This document shows, piece after piece, positions 42,627 to 51,520 of a stretch of DNA of 64,000 bases; the stretch's first letter is position 1, and each line of letters starts with the position of its first letter. Under the pieces are notes generated by a model. It ran no database searches. It was not told where the DNA came from and saw nothing but the letters and a program-made list of their open reading frames with translations. Both the position numbers and the translations under genes were made by a program. Origin of the DNA: Actinomycetospora lutea (GTDB lineage: Bacteria > Actinomycetota > Actinomycetes > Mycobacteriales > Pseudonocardiaceae); contig NZ_JAQZAL010000005.1 of assembly GCF_028737205.1 (NCBI RefSeq), forward strand, positions 62,001 to 126,000, written 5' to 3'.

Positions 42627-45600
42627 TCACCACGTGTCGATGTTCGGCCGGACCTTCTCCGCCGGGGGGCCGACCGGCCGCGGGACGAACGACGAGGTGA
42701 TCCAGCGGCGGGTGTCCGCGGGGTCGATGACGTCGTCGATCTCGTACACACCGGCGACGGCGAGCGCCTTGCCCTTCTCGTACTCGGCGGCCACGTAGCG
42801 CTCGAAGAGCTGCTGGCGCTCGTCGGGATCCTCGACGGCGTCGAGCTCCTTGCGGTACCCGAGCCGCACCGCGCCCTCGAGGCCCATGCCGCCGAACTCG
42901 CCGGTCGGCCAGGCGACGGCGAACGCCGGCGCCCTGAGGCTGCCGCCCATCATCGCCTGCGCGCCGAGGCCGTAGCACTTGCGCGTCACGACGAGCCCGA
43001 GCGGCACCGAGAGGTTGCCGCCCACCGAGAACATGCGGCTGAAGTGGCGCACGGTCGCGCGGGTCTCGGACTCGGTGCCGACCATGAAGCCCGGGGTGTC
43101 GCACAGCGAGACGATCGGCAGCCCGAACGCGTCGCAGAGCTGCAGGAAGCGGGCCGCCTTGTCGGCGGCGTCGTGGTCGATGGCGCCGCCGAGGTGCGCG
43201 GGGTCGTTGGCGATCAGTCCCATCGGGCGGCCCTCGACGCGGACCAGCGCGGTCACGATCCCCGCCGCGAAGCCGCGGCGCAGCTCCAGCACCGAGCCGA
43301 CGTCGGCGAGGCCCTCGACGATCGCGCGCACGTCGTAGACCCGCACCCGGTTCTCCGGCACGACGTGGCGCAGCCGCCGCTGGTCGGGCGCCTCCCAGTC
43401 GGCCACCGGACCCTGGAAGTACGACAGGTAGCGCCGCGCGACCCGGGTCGCCTCCTGCTCGTCCGCGACGAGCACGTCGACGACCCCGTTCGCCACCTGC
43501 ACGTCCATCGGGCCCACGTCGTCCGGCGCGACGACGCCGAGCCCGCCGCCCTCGATCATCGCCGGACCGCCCATGCCCAGGCTGGCGCCCTCGACCGCGA
43601 TGATCACGTCGCAGAGCCCGGCAAGCGCGGCGTTGCCCGCGAAGCAGCGCCCGGCGACGACCGACACCAGCGGGACCCGCGCCGAGAGCCGCGAGAAGAT
43701 CTCGAACGCGGGGACGTCGAGCATCGAGGCCCAGCTGCCGTCGGTGTCGCCGGGACGTCCGCCGCCGCCCTCGGCGTAGACGACCAGCGGCCAGCGGCGC
43801 TCCGCGGCGATCGCGAAGGCGCGGTCCTTCTTCTTGTGGTTGGTGAAGCCCTGGGTGCCCGCGAGCACGGTGTAGTCGTAGGCGATGACGACGGCGTGCG
43901 CGTTCTCGGCGCCGACGAGGTCGGCGTTGATCGTGGCCGTGCCCGCGAGCATGCCGTCGGCGGGCGTGCGCTCGACGAGGTCGTCCAGCGAGCGCCGCGC
44001 CCGCTGCGCCGCGATCGCCAGCGCGCCGTACTCGACGAAGCTGTCGGGGTCGCAGAGCTGCGCGAGGTTCTCCCGGGCGGTGCGCAGCCCGGTGCGGCGC
44101 CGCTTCTCCACGGCGGCGGGGCGCCGGTGGTCCAGGCCGATCGCGTGGCGTTCGAGCACCTCGGCGAGATCGGGGCGGACGTGGTCGGGGTCGACGGCGG
44201 CGTGCTGGTCCAGGTCCTCGACGGCGGCGTCGTCCGGCGCCACCACCAGCAGCGGGTCCCCGGCCGCGACCGTGTCGCCCGCGGCCACCCCGATCGTCCC
44301 CACGGTGCCCGAGACCGGAGCGGCGACCACGTGCTCCATCTTCATCGCCTCGAGCACCAGCAGCGCCCCGCCGGCGCGCACGGTGTCGCCCTCGGCGACC
44401 TCGACGGCGACGACGGTGCCCGGCGCGGGGGCGTGCACGGCGTCCCGGTCGGGCACCGGCCTGGCCACGGACCCCGGGTGCTCGCCGGACGGTGCCGGCG
44501 TGAACCGCCGCGGACGCACCGCGGCGAGGATCGCCGCGCGGTGGTCGTCGAGGAAGTCGGTGGTCAGCGCGCCCGCGGCGAAGGCGGGGTGGCCGACGAT
44601 GCCGGCGAGCACGTCGACGTTCGTCCCGACGCCGGCGATGTTGACCTCGGAGAGCGCGCGGGCGGTCCGCGCGGCGACGACGGCGAGGTCGGCGTCGGGG
44701 TCGGCGTCCGGATCCCAGACGATCAGCTTCGCGAGCAGCGGGTCGTAGCGCAGGCTCGTCCGCAGGCCGACGTGGCCGGCGCCGTCGACGCGGATGCCGC
44801 GCCCCGAGGGCAGCTCGTAGGCGGTGAGCGTGCCGGCGGTCGGGGTCGTCGTGCCGTCGGGCTCGGTGTGCTCGAGGGTGATGCGCGCCTGGATCGCGGT
44901 GCCGCGGGGCGGGGGCGCGGGGTCCAGCCCGAGGTCGGCGAGCGTCGCGCCGGCCGCGAGCCGGATCTGCGCGCGGACGAGGTCGACGCCGGTGACCTCC
45001 TCGGTGATCGTGTGCTCCACCTGCAGGCGCGGGTTGACCTCGATGAACGCGGAGCGGTCGCCGCTGACCAGGAACTCCACCGTGCCGAGGCCCCGGTGGC
45101 GCACCGACTCGCCCAGCCGCACCGCGCCCGCGTGCAGGGCCGCACGCACCGCGGGGTCGAGGCCGGGCGCGGGCGCCACCTCGACGACCTTCTGGTGGCG
45201 GCGCTGCACCGAGCAGTCCCGCTCGCCGAGCGCGACGACCGCGCCGGTGCCGTCGCCGACGATCTGCACCTCGACGTGCCGGGCCGGGGTCAGCAGCTCC
45301 TCGACGTACACGCGGTCGTCGCCGAACGCCGCGCCCGCCTCGGACGCGCAGCGGGCCAGCGCGTCCGCGAGCGCGCCGGGGTCGGTGACGCGACGCATCC
45401 CGCGGCCGCCGCCGCCCGCGACGGCCTTGACCATCACCGCGCCGGTCTGCTCCAGCAGCGCCGCCGCACCGTCGCGGTCGGCGGCGGCGAGCACGGGCAG
45501 CCCGGCGGCCGCGGCGAGCTCGCGGGCGCGGGTCTTGTCGCCGAGGTCGGCGAGCACCGCGGGCGACGGCCCGACGAACACGATGCCGTGCTCGGCGCAC

Positions 45601-45893
45601 GCGCGGGCGAACGCGGGGCTCTCGCTGAGGAACCCGTAGCCGGGGTGGACCGCGTCCGCGCCAGCCTCCGCGGCCGCGCGCAGCACGTCGTCGACGTCCA
45701 GGTAGGCGGCGACGCCCGACCCCGCCAGCGCCACGGCGGCGTCGGCCTTCGCGACGTGCGGGGCGTCCGGCTCGTCGGTGGCGTGGACGGCGACCGACGC
45801 GATCCCGAGGTCGGCGAGCGCCCGCGCCACGCGGATCGCGATCTCGCCGCGGTTGGCGACGAGCACGCGCGAGAACACCTGGTCCATGGACAT
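42627..45893 (-). CDS. Acyl-CoA carboxylase, biotin carboxylase-BCCP-carboxyltransferase in one chain
   Basis: This 1088-aa protein has a biotin carboxylase (residues 1-450; KAVAGGGGRGMR, EVNPRLQVEHTITEE), a biotinyl domain (about 495-570; biotin Lys in EAMKMEH) and a carboxyltransferase of alpha and beta type (about 590-1088; ARENLAQLCDPDSFVEYG, SVVAGRCFAGNAALAG, PIVSLCDTPGFMVG, KCYGLGAQAMMGG). It fixes bicarbonate on an acyl-CoA; substrate unknown. Most actinobacterial carboxylases split these parts, so a single chain is less usual. ATG 45893 or 45887 starts it. It is divergent from the thiolase gene. Confidence 0.9.
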   Translation of the reverse strand: MSMDQVFSRVLVANRGEIAIRVARALADLGIASVAVHATDEPDAPHVAKADAAVALAGSGVAAYLDVDDVLRAAAEAGADAVHPGYGFLSESPAFARACAEHGIVFVGPSPAVLADLGDKTRARELAAAAGLPVLAAADRDGAAALLEQTGAVMVKAVAGGGGRGMRRVTDPGALADALARCASEAGAAFGDDRVYVEELLTPARHVEVQIVGDGTGAVVALGERDCSVQRRHQKVVEVAPAPGLDPAVRAALHAGAVRLGESVRHRGLGTVEFLVSGDRSAFIEVNPRLQVEHTITEEVTGVDLVRAQIRLAAGATLADLGLDPAPPPRGTAIQARITLEHTEPDGTTTPTAGTLTAYELPSGRGIRVDGAGHVGLRTSLRYDPLLAKLIVWDPDADPDADLAVVAARTARALSEVNIAGVGTNVDVLAGIVGHPAFAAGALTTDFLDDHRAAILAAVRPRRFTPAPSGEHPGSVARPVPDRDAVHAPAPGTVVAVEVAEGDTVRAGGALLVLEAMKMEHVVAAPVSGTVGTIGVAAGDTVAAGDPLLVVAPDDAAVEDLDQHAAVDPDHVRPDLAEVLERHAIGLDHRRPAAVEKRRRTGLRTARENLAQLCDPDSFVEYGALAIAAQRARRSLDDLVERTPADGMLAGTATINADLVGAENAHAVVIAYDYTVLAGTQGFTNHKKKDRAFAIAAERRWPLVVYAEGGGGRPGDTDGSWASMLDVPAFEIFSRLSARVPLVSVVAGRCFAGNAALAGLCDVIIAVEGASLGMGGPAMIEGGGLGVVAPDDVGPMDVQVANGVVDVLVADEQEATRVARRYLSYFQGPVADWEAPDQRRLRHVVPENRVRVYDVRAIVEGLADVGSVLELRRGFAAGIVTALVRVEGRPMGLIANDPAHLGGAIDHDAADKAARFLQLCDAFGLPIVSLCDTPGFMVGTESETRATVRHFSRMFSVGGNLSVPLGLVVTRKCYGLGAQAMMGGSLRAPAFAVAWPTGEFGGMGLEGAVRLGYRKELDAVEDPDERQQLFERYVAAEYEKGKALAVAGVYEIDDVIDPADTRRWITSSFVPRPVGPPAEKVRPNIDTW

Positions 45894-45922
45894 CGTCGCC
45901 AGTGTCGGTGACAGTGGCGCGA

Positions 45923-47056
45923 ATGGCGATCACGGCGCACGTCGCCGGCGTCGCGGTGACCCCCTTCGGCCGGCAGCCGGGTCGCTCCGCGCTCGACTGG
46001 CAGGCCGCCGCGGCGGGGGCCGCACTCGCCGACGCGGGACTGGTCGCGCCGGAGATCGACGCCGTGATCTGCGGCTACGCCACCACGTCGGGGCACCTCA
46101 TGCCCGCCGACGTGCTCGCCGAACGGATCGGGGCGCGGCCGGCGATCGCCCACGGGACGAGCGCGGGCGGGGCGACGGGGCTGGTCATGCTCGCCCAGGC
46201 GGTGCGGCTGGTGCGGGCCGGCGACGCGCGGGCGGTGCTCGTCGTCGGCGGCGAGGACCGGGCGAGCGGGCAGACCGGTGAGTCGTCCACCCGCACGCTG
46301 GCGCAGGTGGGCCACGCCGAGCTCGAGGTGCCGCTGGGCGGGACCGTGCCGGCGTACTACGCGCTGCTGGCCTCGGCGTACCTCGCGCGTCACGGGCTGG
46401 CGCCCGCCGACCTCGCCCCGCTCGCGGTGGCGCTGCGCTCGCACGCCGTGACGACGCCGGGGGCGCACCTCACGACGCCGATCACCGTCGACGACGTCCT
46501 CGCCTCCCGCCCGATCGCCGAGCCCCTGCGCCTGCTCGACTGCTGCCCGGTCTCCGACGGCGGGGCGGCGGTGGTGGTGACCGCGGCGCCCGCGCGCGTG
46601 GCCGTCACGGGCGTGGGCGAGGCGCACCGCCACCAGCACCTCACCGAGGCCGACCTCACCGACCTCGGGGCGCGGCGGGCGGCGTCCACGGCGTTCGCCC
46701 GGGCCGGGCGCTCGGTGGGCGACGTCGACGTCGCCGGGGTCTACGACAGCTTCACCGTCACGCTGGCGATGCTGCTCGAGGAGATCGGGTTCTGTACGCC
46801 GGGGACGGCGGGCGCCGACGCCGCGGCCGGCCGGTTCGCCCGGCACGGCGCGCTCCCGCTCGACACCCACGGCGGGCTGCTCTCGTACGGGCACTGCGGG
46901 GTCGGCGGCGGGATGGCGCACCTCGTGGAGGTGGTGACGCAGCTGCGCGGGGCCGCGGGCGCGCGCCAGGTGCCGGGCGCGCCGCGGGTCGGGTTCGTGC
47001 ACGGCGACGGCGGCGTCATGTCGGCGCACGCGAGCGCGGTGCTGGAGGTCCCGTGA
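45923..47056 (+). CDS. Thiolase-like protein lacking the nucleophilic Cys (Ltp2-type)
   Basis: This 377-aa protein has a thiolase fold with AHGTSAGGATGLVMLAQAVRLV where condensing thiolases have a Cys, GGEDRASGQTGES, GGTVPAYYALLASAYLARHG and GGLLSYGHCGVGGGMAHLVE. The missing Cys, together with a directly following DUF35 gene, fits Ltp2-like enzymes, which act as retro-aldolases with a DUF35 partner. I prefer ATG 45923; GTG 45902 is an upstream option. GTGA overlap with the next gene. Confidence 0.82.
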   Translation: MAITAHVAGVAVTPFGRQPGRSALDWQAAAAGAALADAGLVAPEIDAVICGYATTSGHLMPADVLAERIGARPAIAHGTSAGGATGLVMLAQAVRLVRAGDARAVLVVGGEDRASGQTGESSTRTLAQVGHAELEVPLGGTVPAYYALLASAYLARHGLAPADLAPLAVALRSHAVTTPGAHLTTPITVDDVLASRPIAEPLRLLDCCPVSDGGAAVVVTAAPARVAVTGVGEAHRHQHLTEADLTDLGARRAASTAFARAGRSVGDVDVAGVYDSFTVTLAMLLEEIGFCTPGTAGADAAAGRFARHGALPLDTHGGLLSYGHCGVGGGMAHLVEVVTQLRGAAGARQVPGAPRVGFVHGDGGVMSAHASAVLEVP

Positions 47057-47346
47057 CGCTCGCCCACGACGAGTGCCCCTCCTGCGGTCTCCGCTGGACC
47101 GTGCCCAGGACCGGGTGCCCGCGGTGCGGGGCGGCGCCCCGGCGGCTGTCGGCGTCGGGGCTCGGGACCGTGGCGGCCGTCAGCGTCGTGCACCCCGCGT
47201 CGGGCGAGCCGTACGTGCTCGTGCTCGTCGACCTCGACGAGGGGGTGCGGGCGATGGGACGGGCGAGGTCGGCGGTCCCGATCGGGACCCGGGTCCGCGC
47301 CGGGCTCGAAGACGGTCGACCGACCTTCGCCCCGGACGGGGCCTGA
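47053..47346 (+). CDS. DUF35 zinc-ribbon/OB-fold partner of thiolase
   Basis: This 97-aa protein has a zinc ribbon (CPSCGLRW and CPRCGAAP) followed by an OB-fold (SASGLGTVAAVSVVHPASGEPYVLVLVDLDEGVRAMGRA). DUF35 proteins form complexes with thiolase-like enzymes and gate acyl-CoA access. GTG 47053 overlaps the thiolase stop, so equimolar synthesis is likely. Confidence 0.9.
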   Translation: MTLAHDECPSCGLRWTVPRTGCPRCGAAPRRLSASGLGTVAAVSVVHPASGEPYVLVLVDLDEGVRAMGRARSAVPIGTRVRAGLEDGRPTFAPDGA

Positions 47347-47584
47347 CCTCGCGGACGGCGAGCACCCGGGGCCGGAGCGTCCACCAGCCGCGACTGACCC
47401 ACCACCCGGCGCCGACGACACGCCACACCAGGCCCGCGGGCAGGACGGCGACGCGACGAATACTCATGCTGACCCCCGAGTATGCAGGCACCGGCGCAGT
47501 GCCTACCGGGCGCCCGCCCGCGTCGTGGCGACCGACACGAGCACGGACGGTGACACCTGCGTGACGGTCGGGTGCCCGCCCCCA

Positions 47585-48991
47585 CTACAGCCCGTAGGTC
47601 TCCAGCAGGCGCAGCCAGACCTCGCTCATGGTCGGGAACGAGGGCACGGCGTGCCAGAGCCGCTCGAGCGGGACCTCGCCGACCACCGCGATCGTCGCCG
47701 CGTGGACCATGTCCGCGACGTCCTGGCCGACGAACGTGGCGCCGACGATCACGCCACGGTCGGTGTCGACCACGATCGAGGCGAACCCGTCGTAGCCGTC
47801 GGCCTGCAGCGAGGCGCCCGCGACGCTCCCCAGCTCGTAGGAGACCGCGCGGACGGTGAGCCCCGCGCCGCGGGCGGCGGCCTCGGTCAGCCCGACCGCC
47901 GCGACCTGCGGGTCGGTGAAGATCACCTGCGGGACGGCAGTGTGCTCCGCGGTCGTGGCGTGGTGGGAGTACCGCCCGCCGAGGTCGGCGCCCTTCGACC
48001 GCGCCACGAGCACGTCGCCGCAGATGCGCGCCTGGTACTTGCCCATGTGGGTCAGCTGCGCGCCGGTGCTCGCGTCGCCGACCGCGTAGAGCCAGTCGCC
48101 CTGCACGGTCGTCGTGTCGTCGGCCGCGAGGTGCGTGCCGGGCTCCAGCCCGACGGTCTCGAGGCCGAGGTCCGAGGTGGCGGGCCGGCGGCCGGCGGCG
48201 ACGAGCAGCTCGGCGGCGCGGACCTCGGTGCCGTCGCCGAGCGCGGCGACGATCTCGCCGCCCTCGCGCCGCACCGCGCTCATCGACGTGCCGAGCCGGA
48301 CGTCGACGCCCTTCGCGGTGAGGGCGTCGTGCAGGCGCCGGCCGGCCTCGGGCTCGGTGGCCGGGATCAGGCGCTCGGAGTGCTGGACGAGCGTCACGCG
48401 GGCGCCGAGGCCCTGGTACGCCGTGGCCATCTCGACACCGACCACGCCGCCGCCGAGGATCACGAGCGAGGCCGGGACCTCCTTGACCTGCGTGGCCTCC
48501 TGGTTGGTCCACGCGTTCACGGTGTCCAGGCCGTCGACCGGCGGGAACACGGGCACCGACCCCGTCGCGACGACGACCGAGCGGGCGTCGACGGAGGTCG
48601 TCGACCCGTCGTGGTGGGTCACCTCCACCGCGCGCTCGCCGGTGAACCGCCCGTGCCCGCGCAGCAGCGTGATGCCGGCGCCGGAGAGCCAGTCGGCCTG
48701 GCTCGAGTCGTCCTCGCCGGCGAACTGGTCGCGCCGCGCCAGCACCTTCTCCGCGTCGACGGCGCCGGGCACCGCCTGCGTCACGCCGGGCATGCGCTGC
48801 GTCGCGGCGTAGAGGTCGACGGGGCGCAGCAGCGCCTTGGACGGGATGCACGCGTAGTAGGAGCACTCGCCGCCGACGAGGCGGGACTCCACGATCGCCG
48901 CGGAGAGTCCTTGCTGGTGGGCGCGGTCGGCGACGTTCTCACCGACCGGGCCGGCGCCGATCACCACGACGTCGACCTCGAGGTCGCTCAT
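47585..48991 (-). CDS. FAD-dependent disulfide oxidoreductase (dihydrolipoamide dehydrogenase/mercuric reductase type)
   Basis: This 468-aa protein has GAGPVGENVADRA (FAD), the redox pair GGECSYYACIPSKALLRP (Cys-x4-Cys), an NAD(P)-binding GGGVVGVEMA, LYAVGDASTG, and a C-terminal HAVPSFPTMSEVW with the His-Glu pair of the active site. This is a class I disulfide reductase. The NxxC spacing and residues CSYYAC differ from 2-ketopropyl-CoM carboxylase. GGAGGAGGACCG precedes ATG 48991. The disulfide substrate is unknown. Confidence 0.88.
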   Translation of the reverse strand: MSDLEVDVVVIGAGPVGENVADRAHQQGLSAAIVESRLVGGECSYYACIPSKALLRPVDLYAATQRMPGVTQAVPGAVDAEKVLARRDQFAGEDDSSQADWLSGAGITLLRGHGRFTGERAVEVTHHDGSTTSVDARSVVVATGSVPVFPPVDGLDTVNAWTNQEATQVKEVPASLVILGGGVVGVEMATAYQGLGARVTLVQHSERLIPATEPEAGRRLHDALTAKGVDVRLGTSMSAVRREGGEIVAALGDGTEVRAAELLVAAGRRPATSDLGLETVGLEPGTHLAADDTTTVQGDWLYAVGDASTGAQLTHMGKYQARICGDVLVARSKGADLGGRYSHHATTAEHTAVPQVIFTDPQVAAVGLTEAAARGAGLTVRAVSYELGSVAGASLQADGYDGFASIVVDTDRGVIVGATFVGQDVADMVHAATIAVVGEVPLERLWHAVPSFPTMSEVWLRLLETYGL

Positions 48992-49158
48992 CGGTCCTCC
49001 TCCTCGCGTGCGGTCACGTCTGACGCATCCTCGGGGCCCGGACCCGCGGGCGCCACCGACGTCGGGGTGTACCCCCGAGTGGAGCTCCCACCGGATCAGC
49101 GGGGTGATCTCCGTGCCACCCGCGGACCCCTCGCTCCCGGTCGGCGCGATCGGCCGCG

Positions 49159-50103
49159 TCAGCGCCGCTTCGCGCCGTCCAGGAAGTCCGTCACGCCCGT
49201 CGCGACCGCGTCCCCCAGCGCGTCGGTACCGGCCGGCTCGGCGATCGCCGCGAGGTCGCCGGGGTTGGTGAGGAACAGCGGCTCGACGAGCGCGCCGGGC
49301 ATGGCGCTGGGCTCGTCGATGTAGCCGGGGATCCGCGGCCCCAGCAGCACGAGGTGGCCCCCGCCGGCCTCGGCACCGGACGAGTCGTCGGCGATCCCGC
49401 GGTCGAGCGGCGCGTGCCCGGCGGCGGTGAGGCGGGCGCGGATGGTGGTCTGCAGCGACTGCGCCAGCGCGCGGTTCTCCGCCGCGAAGGAGCGTCCGGG
49501 CTCCCAGAGCGTCTCGGTGCCGCCGACCTCGGCCTCGGCGAACGAGTTGAAGTGCACCGACACCAGCGCGTCGGCGCGGGCGAGGTTGGCGCAGCGCACG
49601 CGGCCGAGGAGGTCGAGCTGGCTCGCGTCGGTGGTCAGCGCACCGTCCTGCACCGCGCCGCGGCCCAGCGGCGTGCCCAGCGCGTCGGTGCTGCGGGTCA
49701 GCACGACCGTCGTCCCCCGCGCCCGCAGGCGCTCTGCGGCCGCCCGCGTGACGGCGAGCGTGAGGTCCTTCTCCCGGAGCACCGTCCCGTCGGCGGACCG
49801 TCCCTCGCTGCCCGGGTCGGGGCCGCCGTGCCCGGCGTCGAGGGCGACGGTCGCCGCCGGCCCCGGGCCGCTCGGGGGCAACGCGAGGCACCCGCCGGGC
49901 GGGGCGGACGGGTCGAGCGCGACGGGGGCGGGAGCCGGCGCCGCGGCACCACCGCCCCGGGGGCCGCTCGCGGGCGGCGGCTCCTGCGACGCGACGCCGA
50001 GGACGAGGGAGGCCGCGGCGAGGAGCAGCACGATCACGGCCTCGAGGGCGCGGCGCGGCCCGCGGGACCGGGCGCCGGGCACGTCGGTGTGGTGTCGACC
50101 CAC
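49159..50103 (-). CDS. N-acetylmuramoyl-L-alanine amidase (Amidase_3)
   Basis: This 314-aa protein has an N-terminal signal/anchor helix (about 22-40), a Pro/Ala linker and an Amidase_3 domain with VALDAGHGGPDPGSEG (zinc His), LREKDLTL (zinc Glu), ADALVSVHFNSF (zinc His) and ALVEPLFLTNPGD (catalytic Glu). It cleaves the amide between MurNAc and the stem peptide outside the membrane. Start GTG 50103. Confidence 0.9.
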   Translation of the reverse strand: MGRHHTDVPGARSRGPRRALEAVIVLLLAAASLVLGVASQEPPPASGPRGGGAAAPAPAPVALDPSAPPGGCLALPPSGPGPAATVALDAGHGGPDPGSEGRSADGTVLREKDLTLAVTRAAAERLRARGTTVVLTRSTDALGTPLGRGAVQDGALTTDASQLDLLGRVRCANLARADALVSVHFNSFAEAEVGGTETLWEPGRSFAAENRALAQSLQTTIRARLTAAGHAPLDRGIADDSSGAEAGGGHLVLLGPRIPGYIDEPSAMPGALVEPLFLTNPGDLAAIAEPAGTDALGDAVATGVTDFLDGAKRR

Positions 50104-50341
50104 GGGTCACGCCCTCCGCAGGCGCGGGGGGCGCGTCGTCCTGTCCGGCCGTGTCCGTTCGATCACGAGCGGTGAGGCTAGGGCGGCGCCCCGGCGTCCC
50201 GGGCCACGCTGAGAGCCCGGTCCGGTGGGTGCGACCGGCGGCAGCCCGGGCACGACGAACGATCATGCCCGGCCCGGCGACACGCCGTCGCGGGGCAACG
50301 GGCTGGTCCGACGGACCCATCGGGCTCTCAGGTCGCCCGCC

Positions 50342-50938
50342 TCAGACCCCCAGGAACGCCTCCACCGCGAGCCAGGCCCCGAAGACGAGGAACAGCACCG
50401 CGGCGCCGATCCGGATGGCCCGCTCCGGCAGGTTCCGCCCGAGCCAGCGGCCCACGACGATCGCGAGGGCGTCCGCCGCGACCATCCCGACCGTCGAGCC
50501 GAGCCACACGCCGCTGACGCCGCCGGCGCCCGGGTACTGGGTGGCGAGGGTGATCGTCGCGAGCATCGTCTTGTCGCCGAGCTCGGCGAGGAAGAAGGCG
50601 ACCGCGACGGCGACGAACGCCGAGCGCCGGGTGACGCTGCTCTTGTTCTTCTCGTCGTCGCTGAGCGCGTCGCCGCGCCAGGTCCAGACCCCGAACACGA
50701 TGAAGGCGATCGCGGCCGCCAGGGCGATCCAGAACGTCGGCAGGGTGGCGCCCAGGACGTAGCCGACGCCGACCGACACGGCGTGGGTGACGGTGGTGGC
50801 CGCGGTGATGCCGAGCAGGACCGGCAGTGCACGGAACCGCGTCGCGAAGGTCAACGCCATCAGCTGGGACTTGTCGCCCAGCTCGGCGACGAAGATGACG
50901 GCGAAGCTCAGGGCGGTCGCGGCGAGGAAGCCGGTCAC
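50342..50938 (-). CDS. GDT1/UPF0016-family Mn(II)/Ca(II) transporter
   Basis: This 198-aa protein has six membrane helices and two copies of the family signature, VAELGDKSQ (residues 18-26) and LAELGDKTM (118-126). The family exports manganese (MneA/TMEM165 type). I chose GTG 50938 because the longer frame lies within the riboswitch leader. The leader and the motif agree on manganese homeostasis. Confidence 0.88.
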   Translation of the reverse strand: MTGFLAATALSFAVIFVAELGDKSQLMALTFATRFRALPVLLGITAATTVTHAVSVGVGYVLGATLPTFWIALAAAIAFIVFGVWTWRGDALSDDEKNKSSVTRRSAFVAVAVAFFLAELGDKTMLATITLATQYPGAGGVSGVWLGSTVGMVAADALAIVVGRWLGRNLPERAIRIGAAVLFLVFGAWLAVEAFLGV

Positions 50939-50950
50939 GGGATTGCGCGC

Positions 50951-51120
50951 TCCTCTCGGTCGGCCGGACCGAGGGCGCACTCTCCGGCCCGACCCGTGCA
51001 GACGGGTCGTCGCCGAAGGTCTCGCCCGCCGCCGGGACCCGACGGCCGCCGCGGCCGGACGCGCGGGGCGTCAGTGTGTCGACCGCGATGTTGGGAGCTA
51101 CTCCCCTTCGCTGAGGACGA
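50951..51120 (-). ncRNA. yybP-ykoY manganese riboswitch
   Basis: The leader of the GDT1 gene reads, 5' to 3', AAGGGGAGTAGC (around 51108-51097), then CGGTCGACACACTGACG, GGCGAGACCTTCGGC and finally GAGAGGAGCGC. The GGGGAGTAG box and the GCGAGACCTT loop are hallmarks of yybP-ykoY RNAs. TCCTC at the 5' end can pair with GAGGA at the 3' end, which is also the likely Shine-Dalgarno. The class senses Mn(II) and switches on Mn exporters. Boundaries are approximate. Confidence 0.75.
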
Positions 51121-51190
51121 CCGTAGCGAATCGTCCGCGCCATTTCCAACAATAGGTGACCGCGGCCACGGAAGAGCCCGTGTCGGCCTT

Positions 51191-51230
51191 CCGCAGGAAT
51201 TGTTTCGGCGCGCCGAAACAATTCCTGCGG
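51191..51230. repeat. Perfect 40-nt loop-free palindrome
   Basis: The left arm starts CCGCAGGAATTG, the right arm is its exact reverse complement, and the centre is CGGCGCGCCG. It lies in the gene-free region between the manganese leader and the CaCA exchanger gene. No gene covers it. Candidates are a protein-binding site, a REP-like repeat or a bidirectional terminator. Its 40-nt loop-free form is the same as that of the palindrome at 7130-7169. Confidence 0.9.
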
Positions 51231-51363
51231 GGCGCCGGACACGAGTGTCCACCCGGCGCGCGACGCCCCCGTGTGTCGGAGCCCGCCGCGTGGGGGTCGC
51301 AGCGGGGAGGCGGGGAGTCGTGCCAGGTCACCAGGTTCGTCCGCCCCGGCACCGACCTCCCCG

Positions 51364-51404
51364 GGCCGAACAACGGCGTGACCCTGCCGTGGGGCCGTTC
51401 GGCC
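51364..51404 (+). promoter_or_regulatory. Hairpin leader upstream of CaCA exchanger
   Basis: GGCCGAAC pairs with GTTCGGCC and, inside, ACGGC pairs with GCCGT around an 8-nt loop. A short CACAC-A-GTGTG palindrome follows at about 51414-51424. The structure is 120 nt before the exchanger start and could be a leader RNA or a terminator. The rest of 51121-51520 contains the 40-nt palindrome and no gene. Confidence 0.35.
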
Positions 51405-51520
51405 GCACCGATACACACAGTGTGACGCAAGTCAACCGTTGCTTGCCCGGAAGATCACCATCACCATCTCCTGCGACGCGATCTCTTGACGACATCGGCG
51501 TACCGAGGAGCAGTGGTGCC

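Noticed and set aside
47180-47491. Minus-strand frame starting MSIRRVAVLPAGLVWRVVGAGWW
   Set aside because: The first 40 residues look like a small membrane protein with a possible start at 47467, but most of the frame runs antisense through the DUF35 gene as Arg-rich text. Without a homologue I do not call it.
47585-48991. Possible 2-ketopropyl-CoM carboxylase
   Set aside because: The redox motif CSYYAC and the C-terminal His-Glu pair are those of ordinary disulfide reductases, not the altered active site of the carboxylase.
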